From positions 496,001 to 560,000 of the forward strand of contig NZ_JBHRXI010000001.1 of assembly GCF_042648365.1 (NCBI RefSeq): a DNA stretch of 64,000 nt. The letters run 5' to 3'. Under the pieces are notes generated by a model that worked only from the letters and a program-made list of their open reading frames with translations, ran no database searches and had not been told where the DNA came from. Positions 9,350 to 19,078 of this stretch are shown piece after piece. Within the stretch, counting starts at the first letter, position 1, and every line of letters starts with the position of its first letter. The stretch comes from Lutimaribacter_A marinistellae. GTDB taxonomy: Bacteria > Pseudomonadota > Alphaproteobacteria > Rhodobacterales > Rhodobacteraceae. Position numbers and translations under genes: made by a program.

Positions 9350-9653
9350 GCCCAGCGCTTAGCCAGCGTGCCGAAGGGCTGTCAAACCTTTCGCTCGGTG
9401 AGCATGGTTTTGCCGCCCCGACTGTGTCCACGAAACGTGCATCCCGAGACAAACACCCCGCCGGACCACGCGCAAACACCTGCCATGCAACCATTTCCGG
9501 GCGCGAAAGGTTGGTGGATGCGGCGTGCGGACGTTGCAAGGCGGGTAACAAAGCGTGACCGGTCCGACTGCCGGTCGGCCGCGCTTTGACTGGTCTTGAA
9601 CGGCGTGATCGGGATATGACTGACCGCGAAAGAAAAGATCGAGGTGGCAGAGC
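9350..9653. other. Divergent intergenic region, epimerase / glmS
   Basis: This 304-base region must contain the leftward promoter of the epimerase gene and the rightward promoter and leader of glmS. It holds no credible gene. Its only clear structure is a hairpin 67-104 bases upstream of the glmS start (separate entry). A ribosome-binding GAGGTGG lies just before the glmS ATG at about 9641-9647. Confidence 0.6.
9550..9587 (+). promoter_or_regulatory. Stem-loop in the glmS leader
   Basis: GACCGG at 9557-9562 pairs with CCGGTC at 9571-9576 around an 8-base loop. Outside it, AAAGCG at 9550-9555 pairs with CGCTTT at 9582-9587 across an asymmetric internal loop (1 and 5 bases). It is probably in the glmS 5' untranslated region. 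It could be a leader regulatory element or part of a promoter operator. It does not look like the glmS ribozyme. Confidence 0.35.
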
Positions 9654-11474
9654 ATGTGTGGAATTGTCGGCGTCCTGGGGCATCATCAGGCAGCCCCGAT
9701 CCTTGTCGAAGGTCTCAAGCGGCTGGAATATCGCGGCTATGACAGTGCGGGCATCGCGACCATCCATGACGGGCATCTCGACCGCAGGCGCGCCCTTGGC
9801 AAACTGGTCAACCTGAGCGACCTGCTGGTGCATGACCCGCTCGCCGGCACAGCGGGCATCGGCCATACGCGTTGGGCCACGCATGGTGCCGCCACGACCC
9901 GAAATGCCCACCCGCATGCCCGCGGCAAGGTCGCCGTCGTGCATAACGGCATCATCGAGAACTACCGCGAGCTGCGCGCCTTTCTCGCCGACAAGCAGGT
10001 CGTGCCCGAAACCGAGACCGATACCGAGACAGTTGCCATGCTCTGCGACTGGTTCATCGGGCAGGGACAGGCTCCTGTGGAGGCGGCGCTCAGCACGATC
10101 TCGCGCCTCGAAGGGGCCTATGCGCTTTGCTTCCTTTTCGATGGCGAAGAGGACCTGATCGTCGCCGCCCGCAAGGGCAGCCCGCTTGCCGTCGGCTGGG
10201 GTGAGGGCGAGATGTATGTCGGCTCGGACGCGCTGGCACTGGCCCCGATGACGGACGAGATCACCTATCTCGAAGAAGGCGATATCGCCGTCGTGACGCG
10301 GGCGGGTGCAAGGTTTCTCGATGCCGATCAGCAACCGGTGGAGCGTCTCCGCCGCCGGGTATCCGTCGATGCCAAGGCCGCCGACAAGGGCGGCTATCGC
10401 CACTTCATGGCGAAGGAGATCGCCGAACAGTCCTCGGTTCTGGCAGATGCGGTGGAATACTACCTGTCCAGCGCCGAGGGTCGTGCCGCGATCGAGACCG
10501 GACTCGATTTCAGCCAGGTCGACCGGTTGGTGATGGTGGCCTGCGGCACTGCCTCGCTGGCCTGTCACACGGCGAAATACTGGTTCGAACAGATCGCGGG
10601 CATCCCCGTCGAGGTCGATATCGCCTCCGAATTCCGCTATCGCGAGCCGCCGATCTCGGACCGGACCATCGCGCTTTTCGTCAGCCAGTCGGGCGAAACC
10701 GCCGATACGCTGGCGGCGCTGCGCTACTGCGTCGGCAAGGCGGGCCGGATCGTGTCGATCGTCAATGTCGCGGAAAGCTCCATCGCGCGCGAAAGCGACG
10801 TGGCGCTGCCCATCCTTGCGGGACCGGAAATCGGTGTCGCCTCGACCAAGGCCTTCACCTGCCAGCTCGTCGTGCTGGCCGCGCTCGCGCTGCAGGCAAC
10901 CCGCCAGCGCGGCGCACGCGATGACGCCGCATTGGCCACGCTCGAAGGGCAGCTTCGCCAGATGCCCGGTTACGTCGCCGACGCGATGACCTGCGAGGAT
11001 CAGATTCGCGACATCAGCAAGGAACTGGCCCAGTTCGAGGACGCGATCTTTCTTGGGCGCGGCGCGATGTATCCGCTGGCGCTCGAGGGCGCGCTCAAGC
11101 TCAAGGAAATCAGCTATATCCATGCCGAGGGCTGCGCCAGTGGCGAGTTGAAGCACGGCCCCATCGCGCTGATCGACAGCGACATGCCGGTGATCACGCT
11201 GGCGCCCCGCGACAACCGCTTCGACAAGATCGTGTCGAACATGCAGGAGGTGATGGCTCGCGGCGGCAAAATCGTGATGATCTCGGATGCGCAGGGGATC
11301 GAAGAGGCCGGAGAGGGGACCTGGCACCGCGTCGCCCTGCCCCGCGTGGACAGCCCCTTTGCGCCCATCGCCTATGCGGTGCCGATCCAGCTTCTGGCCT
11401 ATCACACCGCGGTGGCCAAGGGTACCGATGTGGACCAGCCGCGCAACCTCGCCAAATCGGTGACGGTTGAGTGA
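9654..11474 (+). CDS. glmS: Glutamine--fructose-6-phosphate aminotransferase (isomerizing) GlmS
   Basis: GlmS makes glucosamine 6-phosphate from fructose 6-phosphate and glutamine, feeding peptidoglycan and lipopolysaccharide. The 606 residues match the family. The N-terminal nucleophile Cys2 is in MCGIVGVLG, the glutaminase domain continues with YRGYDSAGIA and HTRWATHG, and two SIS sugar-isomerase domains follow, with VACGTASLACHTAKYW and SQSGETADTLAAL. The C-terminus ends DQPRNLAKSVTVE as in the family. It is the first gene of a rightward set with kdsD and kdsA, 166 bases before kdsD. Bacterial bifunctional GlmU is not next to it. Confidence 0.97.
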   Translation: MCGIVGVLGHHQAAPILVEGLKRLEYRGYDSAGIATIHDGHLDRRRALGKLVNLSDLLVHDPLAGTAGIGHTRWATHGAATTRNAHPHARGKVAVVHNGIIENYRELRAFLADKQVVPETETDTETVAMLCDWFIGQGQAPVEAALSTISRLEGAYALCFLFDGEEDLIVAARKGSPLAVGWGEGEMYVGSDALALAPMTDEITYLEEGDIAVVTRAGARFLDADQQPVERLRRRVSVDAKAADKGGYRHFMAKEIAEQSSVLADAVEYYLSSAEGRAAIETGLDFSQVDRLVMVACGTASLACHTAKYWFEQIAGIPVEVDIASEFRYREPPISDRTIALFVSQSGETADTLAALRYCVGKAGRIVSIVNVAESSIARESDVALPILAGPEIGVASTKAFTCQLVVLAALALQATRQRGARDDAALATLEGQLRQMPGYVADAMTCEDQIRDISKELAQFEDAIFLGRGAMYPLALEGALKLKEISYIHAEGCASGELKHGPIALIDSDMPVITLAPRDNRFDKIVSNMQEVMARGGKIVMISDAQGIEEAGEGTWHRVALPRVDSPFAPIAYAVPIQLLAYHTAVAKGTDVDQPRNLAKSVTVE

Positions 11475-11640
11475 GGCGCGACCGCGCGCGACCGTCAGGG
11501 CGCGCGCCCGGCCCAACCGGCCAAGCGCATCCTTGATGCGCGTCCGACGGGCGGGAGCCCCCGCCGCATGGCGCGGCCTTGACGGCATCGCGGGTTAAGG
11601 AAAGAACGGGCGCGACCGCACGGGACGAAAGGAACGGCAT

Positions 11641-12594
11641 ATGAGTGGAATTCTGGCCGAAGCCGAACGGGTGATCGGGATTGAGGCACGCGCGCTCGAC
11701 GCGCTGGCCCGCAACATTCCCGCCGATTTCGAACCCGCCGTTCAGGCGATCCTCGCCTCCGGGGGCCGTGTCATCGTCTCGGGCATAGGCAAGTCCGGCC
11801 ATATCGGCGCCAAGATCGCCGCGACGCTCGCCTCGACCGGCACGCCCGCCTATTTCGTTCACGCGGCCGAGGCCAGCCATGGCGACCTGGGCATGATCAC
11901 CCGCGACGATGTCTGCCTGTTGATCTCGAACTCGGGGGAAACCGCCGAACTGGGCGACATCACCGCCTATACGCAGCGCTTCTCGATCCCGATGATCGCC
12001 ATCTCGTCGCGTCCCGACAGCACGCTGATGCGCGCGGCAACCTATCGCCTGCCGCTTCCGCCCGAACCCGAGGCCTGCGCCATCGGCATGGCCCCCACAA
12101 CTTCGACCACGCTTACCCTGGCACTGGGCGACGCGCTGGCAGTGAGCCTGATGAACCATCGCGGCTTCCTCGCCTCGGACTTCCAGGTCTTTCACCCGGG
12201 CGGCAAGCTGGGCGCGCAGATGGCCAGGGTCGCGGCCTTCATGCACACAGGCGACGCCATACCGCTCGTCCCCGCCACGGCGCACATGGACGAGGTGCTG
12301 CTCACCATGACCTCCAAGGGGTTCGGCACCACCGGTGTTCTGGATACGGATGGCCGGCTTGCAGGCATCATCTCGGACGGTGACCTGCGCCGCAACATGG
12401 CCGGGCTGATGGACCGGACCGCGCTGGAAATCGCCACGCGCAAGCCGATCACGATGGGGCCCGACAACTTTGCCGCGCAGGCGCTGGCCGTGATGAACGA
12501 CAAGAAGATCACAGCGCTTTTCGTCCTCGATGACGATAACCGCCCGCTGGGCATCCTGCATCTGCATGACTGCCTGCGCGCCGGGGTGGCCTGA
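11641..12594 (+). CDS. kdsD: KpsF/GutQ family arabinose-5-phosphate isomerase KdsD
   Basis: This 317-residue enzyme converts ribulose 5-phosphate to arabinose 5-phosphate, the first step of KDO synthesis. A SIS domain covers about residues 35-170 (VSGIGKSGHIGAKIAATLAS and LLISNSGETAELGDI). A pair of CBS domains fills the C-terminal third (AFMHTGDAIPLV, GIISDGDLRRNMAG, and a second repeat ending GILHLHDCLRAGV). The kdsA gene follows after 50 bases, which strongly supports the KDO role over the sugar-phosphate GutQ role. Confidence 0.93.
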   Translation: MSGILAEAERVIGIEARALDALARNIPADFEPAVQAILASGGRVIVSGIGKSGHIGAKIAATLASTGTPAYFVHAAEASHGDLGMITRDDVCLLISNSGETAELGDITAYTQRFSIPMIAISSRPDSTLMRAATYRLPLPPEPEACAIGMAPTTSTTLTLALGDALAVSLMNHRGFLASDFQVFHPGGKLGAQMARVAAFMHTGDAIPLVPATAHMDEVLLTMTSKGFGTTGVLDTDGRLAGIISDGDLRRNMAGLMDRTALEIATRKPITMGPDNFAAQALAVMNDKKITALFVLDDDNRPLGILHLHDCLRAGVA

Positions 12595-12644
12595 CACCGG
12601 GCGCGCGTGCTAGATCGCGGGCAAGAGTCCTGCGGAGACAAGCC

Positions 12645-13475
12645 ATGACAGACCCCAAGATCATCGACATCGCCGGCATCCCGGTCGGCGGCACCAACCC
12701 CTATGCGCTGATTTCCGGCCCCTGCCAGCTGGAAAGCCTCGACCACGCCCGGATGATGGCCGAAAAGCTGATGGAGGCCTGCGCCAGCGCGGGCGTCGGG
12801 CTGATCTTCAAGGCCAGCTACGACAAGGCCAACCGCTCCTCGATCACCACCCAGCGCGGCCTGGGGATGGAGGAAGGGCTGCGGATCCTGTCGCAGATCC
12901 GCGAGGAATTCGGCTGCCCCGTTCTGACGGATGTGCATGACCCCTCGCATTGCGCCCCCGCGGCCGAGGCGGTCGACGTGCTGCAGATCCCCGCCTTCCT
13001 CTGCCGCCAGACCGACCTGCTGCTGGCGGCGGGCAAGACCGGCCGCGCGATCAACGTCAAGAAGGGCCAGTTCCTTGCGCCGTGGGACATGGCCAATGTC
13101 GCGGAAAAGGTCGCCTCGACCGGAAACGAGAACATCCTGCTGTGCGACCGTGGCACATCGTTCGGCTACAACGCGCTTGTCAGCGATTTCCGCGGCCTGC
13201 CGATCATGGCGCAAACGGGATATCCGGTCGTGTTCGATGCCACCCATTCGGTGCAACAGCCCGGCGGGCACGGGGCAACCAGTGGCGGCCAGCGCGAATT
13301 CGCCCCTGTTCTGGCGCGCGCGGCCTGCGCCGTCGGTATCTCGGCGCTTTTCATCGAAAGCCACCAGGACCCGGACAACGCGCCCTCGGACGGGCCGAAC
13401 ATGATCCCCGTGGATCAGATGCCCGCCCTGCTGAGCGAATTGCGCCGCTATGACGACCTGACCAAGAACCGCTGA
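12645..13475 (+). CDS. kdsA: 3-deoxy-8-phosphooctulonate synthase KdsA
   Basis: KdsA condenses phosphoenolpyruvate with arabinose 5-phosphate to KDO 8-phosphate for lipopolysaccharide inner core. The 276 residues match the family. Recognisable signatures are ISGPCQLESLDHARMMAEKL at the N-terminus, FKASYDKANRSS, TDVHDPSHCAP, and FDATHSVQQPGG. It follows kdsD by 50 bases and is convergent with the first RTX gene, with only 40 bases between the two stops. kdsB and kdsC are not in the window. Confidence 0.96.
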   Translation: MTDPKIIDIAGIPVGGTNPYALISGPCQLESLDHARMMAEKLMEACASAGVGLIFKASYDKANRSSITTQRGLGMEEGLRILSQIREEFGCPVLTDVHDPSHCAPAAEAVDVLQIPAFLCRQTDLLLAAGKTGRAINVKKGQFLAPWDMANVAEKVASTGNENILLCDRGTSFGYNALVSDFRGLPIMAQTGYPVVFDATHSVQQPGGHGATSGGQREFAPVLARAACAVGISALFIESHQDPDNAPSDGPNMIPVDQMPALLSELRRYDDLTKNR

Positions 13476-13515
13476 ACCGGCATCGGGTGGGGAGTTATCT
13501 CACCCCGCCAATCCG

Positions 13516-14967
13516 TCAGGCCAAGAGGTCGAACAGCTCTCCACCGATCTGCAGGTTGATGGCATCCTGACCCTCGCCATCGACCAGCGCCCAGAGGATC
13601 TGGCCGGTGGGACGGTGGATGATGAACGCCTCTTGCAGCATGTCATCGCCCGAGCGGTCACCACCGGGCAGGGTGGAGTGGTTGTAGTTGATCTGGAACT
13701 GCGCGGGACCAGCCGCCCCCTGGCCAAAGATCAGCACATCGTCTTCGTCGGCGTTGTAATCCTGCACCCAGTCCGAGCCGTGATCGACGACCCCGAGATG
13801 AAAGAACCTGTCCGCGCCCGCGCCGCCATTGAGTCGGTCATACCCGAAACCGCCATTCAGGAAATCATCCCCGTCATTGCCGAACAGCTCGTCCGACAGC
13901 GCACCGCCGCTGATCTGGTCGTTGCCCTGCTGGCCTGCGATGAAATCGGTACCGAACCCGCCATTCAGCGTGTCGTCGCCCGTCCCGCCATAGATCAGGT
14001 CGTTGCCATATCCGCCATCGACACTGTCATCGCCACCCTGACCGAAAAGCTCGTCACGCAGATCGTCCTCGGTCTCGCCCCCTGTCAGCGTGTCGTCGCC
14101 CTCGCCGCCGATCAGCGTGTCGCGGCCATCCCCGCCATGCATCTGGTCGCTTCCAGCGCCGGTCGTCTCGATGCGGTCGTCACCGTCCCCACCATAGAGG
14201 TAGTCCCGCCGGTCCGCGCCGATCAGCGTGTCGTTGCCGCCCTCGCCATAAAGTGAGTTGTAGTTGCGCGACGTGCCCTCGATCCTGTTGTCCAGCTCGT
14301 TGCCGTAACCCTCGATGCCCAGGACATCGTAGGGCGCGCCGGTTGAATTGCCGATCAGGCGCAGCCCCTCGACGTGATCGGGCAGCGGCTGCCCCCAGCT
14401 TGCGATAACGACCTGGTCATAGCCGCCATCCGCCTCTTCGACGATGGTGCCGCGCGACAGGTAGATGTCGTCGCCCGCGCCACCGACCAACGTATCCTCG
14501 CCGCCATTTCCGTCCAGCCTGTCCGCGCCGTCGCCCGCTTCGATCCGGTCATTCCCGCGCTGACCCTTCAGATCGTCCGGCCCGTCGGTCCCGGTGATTA
14601 CCAGCCCTCGCAACGGTTGCAGGCTGACGTGGGTGTCGTCGCCCACCGTCCGCGCCTCGATCAGAAAGGTCCAGTCGGGCGCGTCAAAGGTGCGCTGCCC
14701 AAAAGAAAAAGTGCTCTTCCACTCCGCATCGGCATCGGTATTCACCCGGATGACGGTTGGGCTCAGCTCGAAATACTGCGGCCTGCCATAAGTGACATCG
14801 AGGTTCGTAGTGGTCAGCTGGACGCCCTCGATCACCACGAGATCGCCCGGCGAAAACCGGTTGTAGAGATCACCCGTCAACGACTGCAGCGATCCACGGA
14901 TCGTGGTGGCCTCATCGTTTGATTGCAGAAAATAGGTATCGGGCCCCGGCCCACTGGCAATATCCAT
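13516..14967 (-). CDS. RTX calcium-binding protein 1
   Basis: This 483-residue acidic protein is probably secreted by a type I system and folds when it binds calcium outside the cell. The first 130 residues are unique. RTX nonapeptides (GGxGxDxLx) run from about residue 130 to 390, for example GQRGNDRIEAGDGADRLDG. Near residue 300 comes the boundary motif GGETEDDLRDELFG, followed by the module shared with the four other RTX proteins, with HLGVVDHGSDWVQDYN and an ending ALVDGEGQDAINLQ. I prefer the ATG at 14967; a GTG lies one codon upstream. There is no Sec signal peptide, as expected for type I substrates. Confidence 0.88.
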   Translation of the reverse strand: MDIASGPGPDTYFLQSNDEATTIRGSLQSLTGDLYNRFSPGDLVVIEGVQLTTTNLDVTYGRPQYFELSPTVIRVNTDADAEWKSTFSFGQRTFDAPDWTFLIEARTVGDDTHVSLQPLRGLVITGTDGPDDLKGQRGNDRIEAGDGADRLDGNGGEDTLVGGAGDDIYLSRGTIVEEADGGYDQVVIASWGQPLPDHVEGLRLIGNSTGAPYDVLGIEGYGNELDNRIEGTSRNYNSLYGEGGNDTLIGADRRDYLYGGDGDDRIETTGAGSDQMHGGDGRDTLIGGEGDDTLTGGETEDDLRDELFGQGGDDSVDGGYGNDLIYGGTGDDTLNGGFGTDFIAGQQGNDQISGGALSDELFGNDGDDFLNGGFGYDRLNGGAGADRFFHLGVVDHGSDWVQDYNADEDDVLIFGQGAAGPAQFQINYNHSTLPGGDRSGDDMLQEAFIIHRPTGQILWALVDGEGQDAINLQIGGELFDLLA

Positions 14968-15046
14968 CACTCTTTACCATTTGATCACGATGACGCGACG
15001 CTAGGTATCAAACAGGAACTTGCCAAACCTTTCGACACCCTGCCCA

Positions 15047-17158
15047 TCAGGCCAGCAGATCAAACACCTCTCCACCGACCTGAAGGTTGATGGCCTCCTG
15101 CCCGTCGCCATCGACAAGCGCCCAGATGATCTGGCCAGTGGGGCGATAGATGACAAAGGCCTCCTGCACCCCGTCCTCGCCCGAGCGTTCACCATCCGGC
15201 GTCTGTGTATGCGCAAGATTGATCTGGAACTGGTCGGCCGTTGCGGCCCCTCCGAAAACCAGCACGTCGCCCTCGGCGGCGTTGTAATCCTGCACCCAGT
15301 CCGAGCCATGATCGGCAATGCCGAGGTGAAAGAACCGGTCGGCGCCAGAACCCCCGTTGATCCGGTCATAGCCGAAACCGCCGTTGACGAAATCATTGCC
15401 ATCCCCGCCGAACACGAGATCGGAGAAGGCAGAGCCTGTCACAACGTCATCTCCGGCGCCGCCGATCAGCGTATCGGTTCCAAACCCCCCGGCCAGCGTG
15501 TCATTGCCCGCATCACCGCGCAGTTCGTCATTGCCGTAACCCCCGTCGGCACTGTCATTGCCGTCGCCGCCATAGATCACGTCGCGCAGGTCGGCCTCGG
15601 TTTCGCCGCCGAAAAGCTGGTCATCACCGGCGCCGCCGATCAGGGTGTCGAGACCATCGCCGCCCAACAGCCGGTCATCACCCGCCTGACCGTCAAGCAC
15701 GTCATTGCCATCGAGGCCGGACAGCAGATCGCGCGTGACGTCGCCGCGCAGAACGTTGTCGTCGGCGTCGCCTTCGAACGGGCGATAGGGCAGGTTGGCG
15801 AGGTCGAGTTGCAGGACCTCGGCCATCGCGGGACGGATGCCGTTGCCGGACTCGCGCAGATCGTTGAGGGCGAATGTGCCGTCGGACGTACCGTCGGTGA
15901 CCCAGATCAGGTCATCGTTCTCACCCGATGCGATCGTGAAATAGCCGATCCCGTCATAGGTTTCGAGGATGACCGGAAAGGAGCCGTCTTCGCCCGGTGT
16001 GATATCCGCAACAAGCCCGGTGCCCTCCGGCGTGCCATCGCTGACATAAAGTTCGGTTCCCGACGCGCCGTTCGCCACGATCAGCACGCGGCTGTCATCC
16101 AGAACCTGGATATCCCAATTCAGGTTGTAACCGTCGAGCGGCCCCGAGGGCAGGCCCGTCCCGGTCAGTTGCACGGTGCCCGCGGTCGTGCCGTCGGTCA
16201 CGAACAGTTCTGCCCCGTCGTCGCTATCGGTGCGCGCGTAAAAGAAGAACCGGTTGCCCAGCGCGGCGGTCCGCAGCGCGAGGTCATCACCCGGATAGCC
16301 GCTGCCCTCGCCGGGAAAGATGTCGCGTGTAAGGTAGGTGCCGGCAACCCCGTCGCTCGCCCAAAGCTCGATCCCGCGCGATTCATCATTTACGCGCCGG
16401 TCGTCCCAGTAATAAAGCCGCTCGGCGGTCGACCCGGCAAAGACGGCGCGGAAGACGACGATTTCAAGGTTCGCCCAGGTCCCGCTGTCAGCGTCGTAGC
16501 GAAAGAATTCCTGCTCGTTGCCCGCCCAGGCATACTGGATGACGGTGCCGCCCACCTCGAAAACCTCGATCGCCTCGATATCGTTCGTGGTTTCGTTCCA
16601 GTCCAAGGCCTTGGTGACGTCCAGGTCCGGGGTGATGCGGTAAAGGTCGACATCCTTCGTGCGCGAGGGCCCCCAGCTTTCGCGCGCCCAGACCTCGTCG
16701 CCGAGGTTCCAGTAGGTCGAAACCGGTTCGTCGATCAGAAGGCGCGGCGCAGAGACGCCATCGGTATGCATAAGCGCTTCGCCGCCAGCGATCGACGTGT
16801 CCGCGCGCTCGCTGAACGCAAAGAACAGCGCGCCCCCGCCGAAACTGCTGAAAGCGGCGGGCGAGAAAAGGTCCGTTCCGGTGGTGTCGGTCAGTTGATA
16901 GCTGAACCCGTCGCCCGAGGATACCACGAGTCGCATGCTGTCGATGAAACTCTCAGGCTCGTCATATCGCGATTGCGTCGCGAAAAGGTTCGGCTCGATC
17001 CCCGCGTAGCCCACTTGCCCGTCATCGTCGATATAGTTGGAATCCGGGTGCGAGGTGGGTGCGATCTCGAACGTGAAATCCGTTCCGAGCAGCCAGCCAT
17101 AGGTGCGCTCTCCCCCGAAGCGTTCATGGTTGGCCTTGAAAACGAGAACCTCCGCCAA
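15047..17158 (-). CDS. RTX calcium-binding protein 2 with ELWxSDGT repeats
   Basis: This 703-residue protein has an N-terminal part of about 460 residues and a C-terminal RTX part. The N-terminal part contains repeats of the ELWxSDGTxxGT type (ELWASDGVAGT, ELFVTDGTTAGT, ELYVSDGTPEGT, LIWVTDGTSDGT), which are known from bacterial extracellular proteins and probably form propeller-like blades. RTX repeats start near residue 461 and lead into the shared C-terminal module (GGETEADLRDVIYGG, HLGIADHGSDWVQDYN). The start is a TTG at 17158, supported by an AGGGGG stretch about nine bases upstream. It is the second of four same-direction RTX genes. Confidence 0.87.
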   Translation of the reverse strand: MAEVLVFKANHERFGGERTYGWLLGTDFTFEIAPTSHPDSNYIDDDGQVGYAGIEPNLFATQSRYDEPESFIDSMRLVVSSGDGFSYQLTDTTGTDLFSPAAFSSFGGGALFFAFSERADTSIAGGEALMHTDGVSAPRLLIDEPVSTYWNLGDEVWARESWGPSRTKDVDLYRITPDLDVTKALDWNETTNDIEAIEVFEVGGTVIQYAWAGNEQEFFRYDADSGTWANLEIVVFRAVFAGSTAERLYYWDDRRVNDESRGIELWASDGVAGTYLTRDIFPGEGSGYPGDDLALRTAALGNRFFFYARTDSDDGAELFVTDGTTAGTVQLTGTGLPSGPLDGYNLNWDIQVLDDSRVLIVANGASGTELYVSDGTPEGTGLVADITPGEDGSFPVILETYDGIGYFTIASGENDDLIWVTDGTSDGTFALNDLRESGNGIRPAMAEVLQLDLANLPYRPFEGDADDNVLRGDVTRDLLSGLDGNDVLDGQAGDDRLLGGDGLDTLIGGAGDDQLFGGETEADLRDVIYGGDGNDSADGGYGNDELRGDAGNDTLAGGFGTDTLIGGAGDDVVTGSAFSDLVFGGDGNDFVNGGFGYDRINGGSGADRFFHLGIADHGSDWVQDYNAAEGDVLVFGGAATADQFQINLAHTQTPDGERSGEDGVQEAFVIYRPTGQIIWALVDGDGQEAINLQVGGEVFDLLA

Positions 17159-17308
17159 AGTCCTGCCCCCTCAAATCGATTGCAAAATACCCCTCGGCAT
17201 CCGCAGCGTTGGCGTGGCGCGCGACGGATCCTGCCGCGAGATTACCACGAAACGGCATATCGCCAAAGGCACCGGCACCGTGCGGCGGCCGGTCGATCGG
17301 GCCCGAAG

Positions 17309-18973
17309 TCAGCCCATAAGGTCGAAAATCTCGCCGCCCGCCTGTACATTGATGGAGCTTTGCCCCTCGCCATCGACCAGCGCCCAGATGATCTGTCCGG
17401 TGGCACGCAGGATGATAAAGGCCTCCTGTACGTCATCCGCGCCGGACCGCTCGCCATCCGGCGTGGCGGTATGGGCAAGGTTGATCTGGAAGTCGTCGAA
17501 CGTCGCCATCTGCCCGAACACCAGCACATCGCCTTCGACCGCATTATAATCCTGCACCCAGTCCGAGCCATGATCGAACACGCCAAGGTGAAAGATCCGG
17601 TCCGCCCCGTCGCCGCCATTGATCCGGTCATACCCGAAGCCGCCATTGACGAAATCATTGCCCGCGCCGCCAAAGACAAGGTCCGAAAGCGCGCCGCCGG
17701 TGATGCCGTCATCGCCCTCCTGGCCCTGCAACTCGTCGGCCCCGAACCCGCCCGAGAGCGTGTCGTTGCCCTCCTGGCCAAAGATCTGGTCGTTGCCATG
17801 GCCCCCGTCGATCTGGTCGTTTCCGGCCCCGCCAAAGATCACGTCGCGCAGGTCATCCTCGGTATCGCCGCCGAGAATCGTATCGTCGCCATCGCCGCCG
17901 TTGAGCGTATCGTTGCCATCGCCCCCGCGCAGATCGTCATTGTCACCCTCGCCCAGCAGACGGTCATCGCCATCGAACCCGATCAGCGTGTCGTCACCCG
18001 GTCCCCCGATCAGCGTGTCATTGTTGCCGGCCCCTTCCAGAAGGTCCGGACCAACCCCGCCCGGCAGGTTGACCGCGGGATCCAACAGGCGGAACACGAC
18101 ATCGTCGCCAGACCGATCCGCACTGAACGGGGTGTCGTCGTCGATCCCGGTCAACAGGATCTGAACCTCTTCGCCCTCGCTTATGATAAGCACCGACTCG
18201 TCGCGCACCTCGAACTGATCCGGCCCGGTGAACAGGTTGCCAAAGCCCACGAAATGCAACTCGTCCTCGGTTGACAGCCCGCGTATCACGTCGAGGTTAA
18301 ACTCGTCGAGCGTGCCGATCAGCGTATCGCGCCCCGGACCGCCATCCTGCGTGTCCTGACCCGGGCCGCCATTGAGAAGGTCGTCGCCTGCATCGCCGAT
18401 CAGATCGTCATTGCCGATCCGGCCCAGGATCGTGTCGTGACCCGCAGCCCCGTTGAGAAAGTCGTCGGTGTCGAACCCCTTGATCAGGTCGTTACCGGCC
18501 GTGCCCCTTTCATCGAAAAAGAACCGGTCTGGCAGAACAAGCTGGGCAAAGCCCGGGTTGTCCTCGATCCTCTTGCTGGTGGTGTCCAGATTGCGCGCCG
18601 TCTCGCCCAGAATGGCGTCAAGCGATACCGGTTCGGGAAATTCGATGAGCCGCGCCTGTGGCCTGCCGTCGACCGTCGCCGTGATCGATATCGAGGTGAT
18701 CGTGCCAAAGCCTTGCGGCGTGACACCACCGGCGAAATCGATACCCGTTCCGTTGAGCGAAACCGCCCGGCTATCCGGCTGGCCGCTTGTCTCTGGCAAC
18801 GACCAGCCGTCGATCGTGCCGTCGAGGATGATCAGCCTGTCGACACCGCCGTCGCTGGGCCTGCCACTGCCAAGCCCCTCCGCAACCCTTGCCGTGATAC
18901 TGTTGAAGAACTCGATCAGCCATTCGACCGCCGTGCAGTCTTCCGGCAGGATCAATTCGCCTGAAACACGCAT
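17309..18973 (-). CDS. RTX calcium-binding protein 3
   Basis: This is a 554-residue putative type I-secreted calcium-binding protein. Residues 1-155 are unique and not recognisable as a known domain. RTX repeats begin near residue 156 (GTAGNDLIKGFDTDDFLNG). They are interrupted by a non-repeat segment (LDVIRGLSTEDELHFVGFGN), then resume and end in the shared module (GGDTEDDLRDVIFGG, HLGVFDHGSDWVQDYN). The start at 18973 (MRVSGELILPEDC) is fixed by an AAAGGGGGG ribosome-binding site seven bases upstream; the frame is open a further 23 codons, but those lie upstream of that site. Confidence 0.87.
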   Translation of the reverse strand: MRVSGELILPEDCTAVEWLIEFFNSITARVAEGLGSGRPSDGGVDRLIILDGTIDGWSLPETSGQPDSRAVSLNGTGIDFAGGVTPQGFGTITSISITATVDGRPQARLIEFPEPVSLDAILGETARNLDTTSKRIEDNPGFAQLVLPDRFFFDERGTAGNDLIKGFDTDDFLNGAAGHDTILGRIGNDDLIGDAGDDLLNGGPGQDTQDGGPGRDTLIGTLDEFNLDVIRGLSTEDELHFVGFGNLFTGPDQFEVRDESVLIISEGEEVQILLTGIDDDTPFSADRSGDDVVFRLLDPAVNLPGGVGPDLLEGAGNNDTLIGGPGDDTLIGFDGDDRLLGEGDNDDLRGGDGNDTLNGGDGDDTILGGDTEDDLRDVIFGGAGNDQIDGGHGNDQIFGQEGNDTLSGGFGADELQGQEGDDGITGGALSDLVFGGAGNDFVNGGFGYDRINGGDGADRIFHLGVFDHGSDWVQDYNAVEGDVLVFGQMATFDDFQINLAHTATPDGERSGADDVQEAFIILRATGQIIWALVDGEGQSSINVQAGGEIFDLMG

Positions 18974-19078
18974 TTCAGAACCCCCCTTTATGAAATTTGC
19001 GCGCCCTGCCCCCGCCCAGCCCGCTGAACATAATACTGTCAAGAGTGCGTCCTCTCGTCGTATCCCGTCAAGTCACGT

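Noticed and set aside
9550..9653. Possible glmS ribozyme
   Set aside because: The leader is too short and lacks a recognisable ribozyme core; the element is also chiefly known from Gram-positive bacteria.
9234..11588. A 784-codon leftward open frame opposite glmS
   Set aside because: It is the antisense shadow of glmS with no domain pattern.
13476..13515. Small hairpin (GGGG and CCCC arms) between kdsA and RTX gene 1
   Set aside because: The pairing needs a bulge, the arms are only about six bases, and no U tract is present; too weak to call a terminator.
15020..18274. A 1084-codon + strand open frame across two RTX genes
   Set aside because: The RTX DNA repeats keep an antisense frame free of stops; the product is a repeat artefact spanning two unrelated gene ends.
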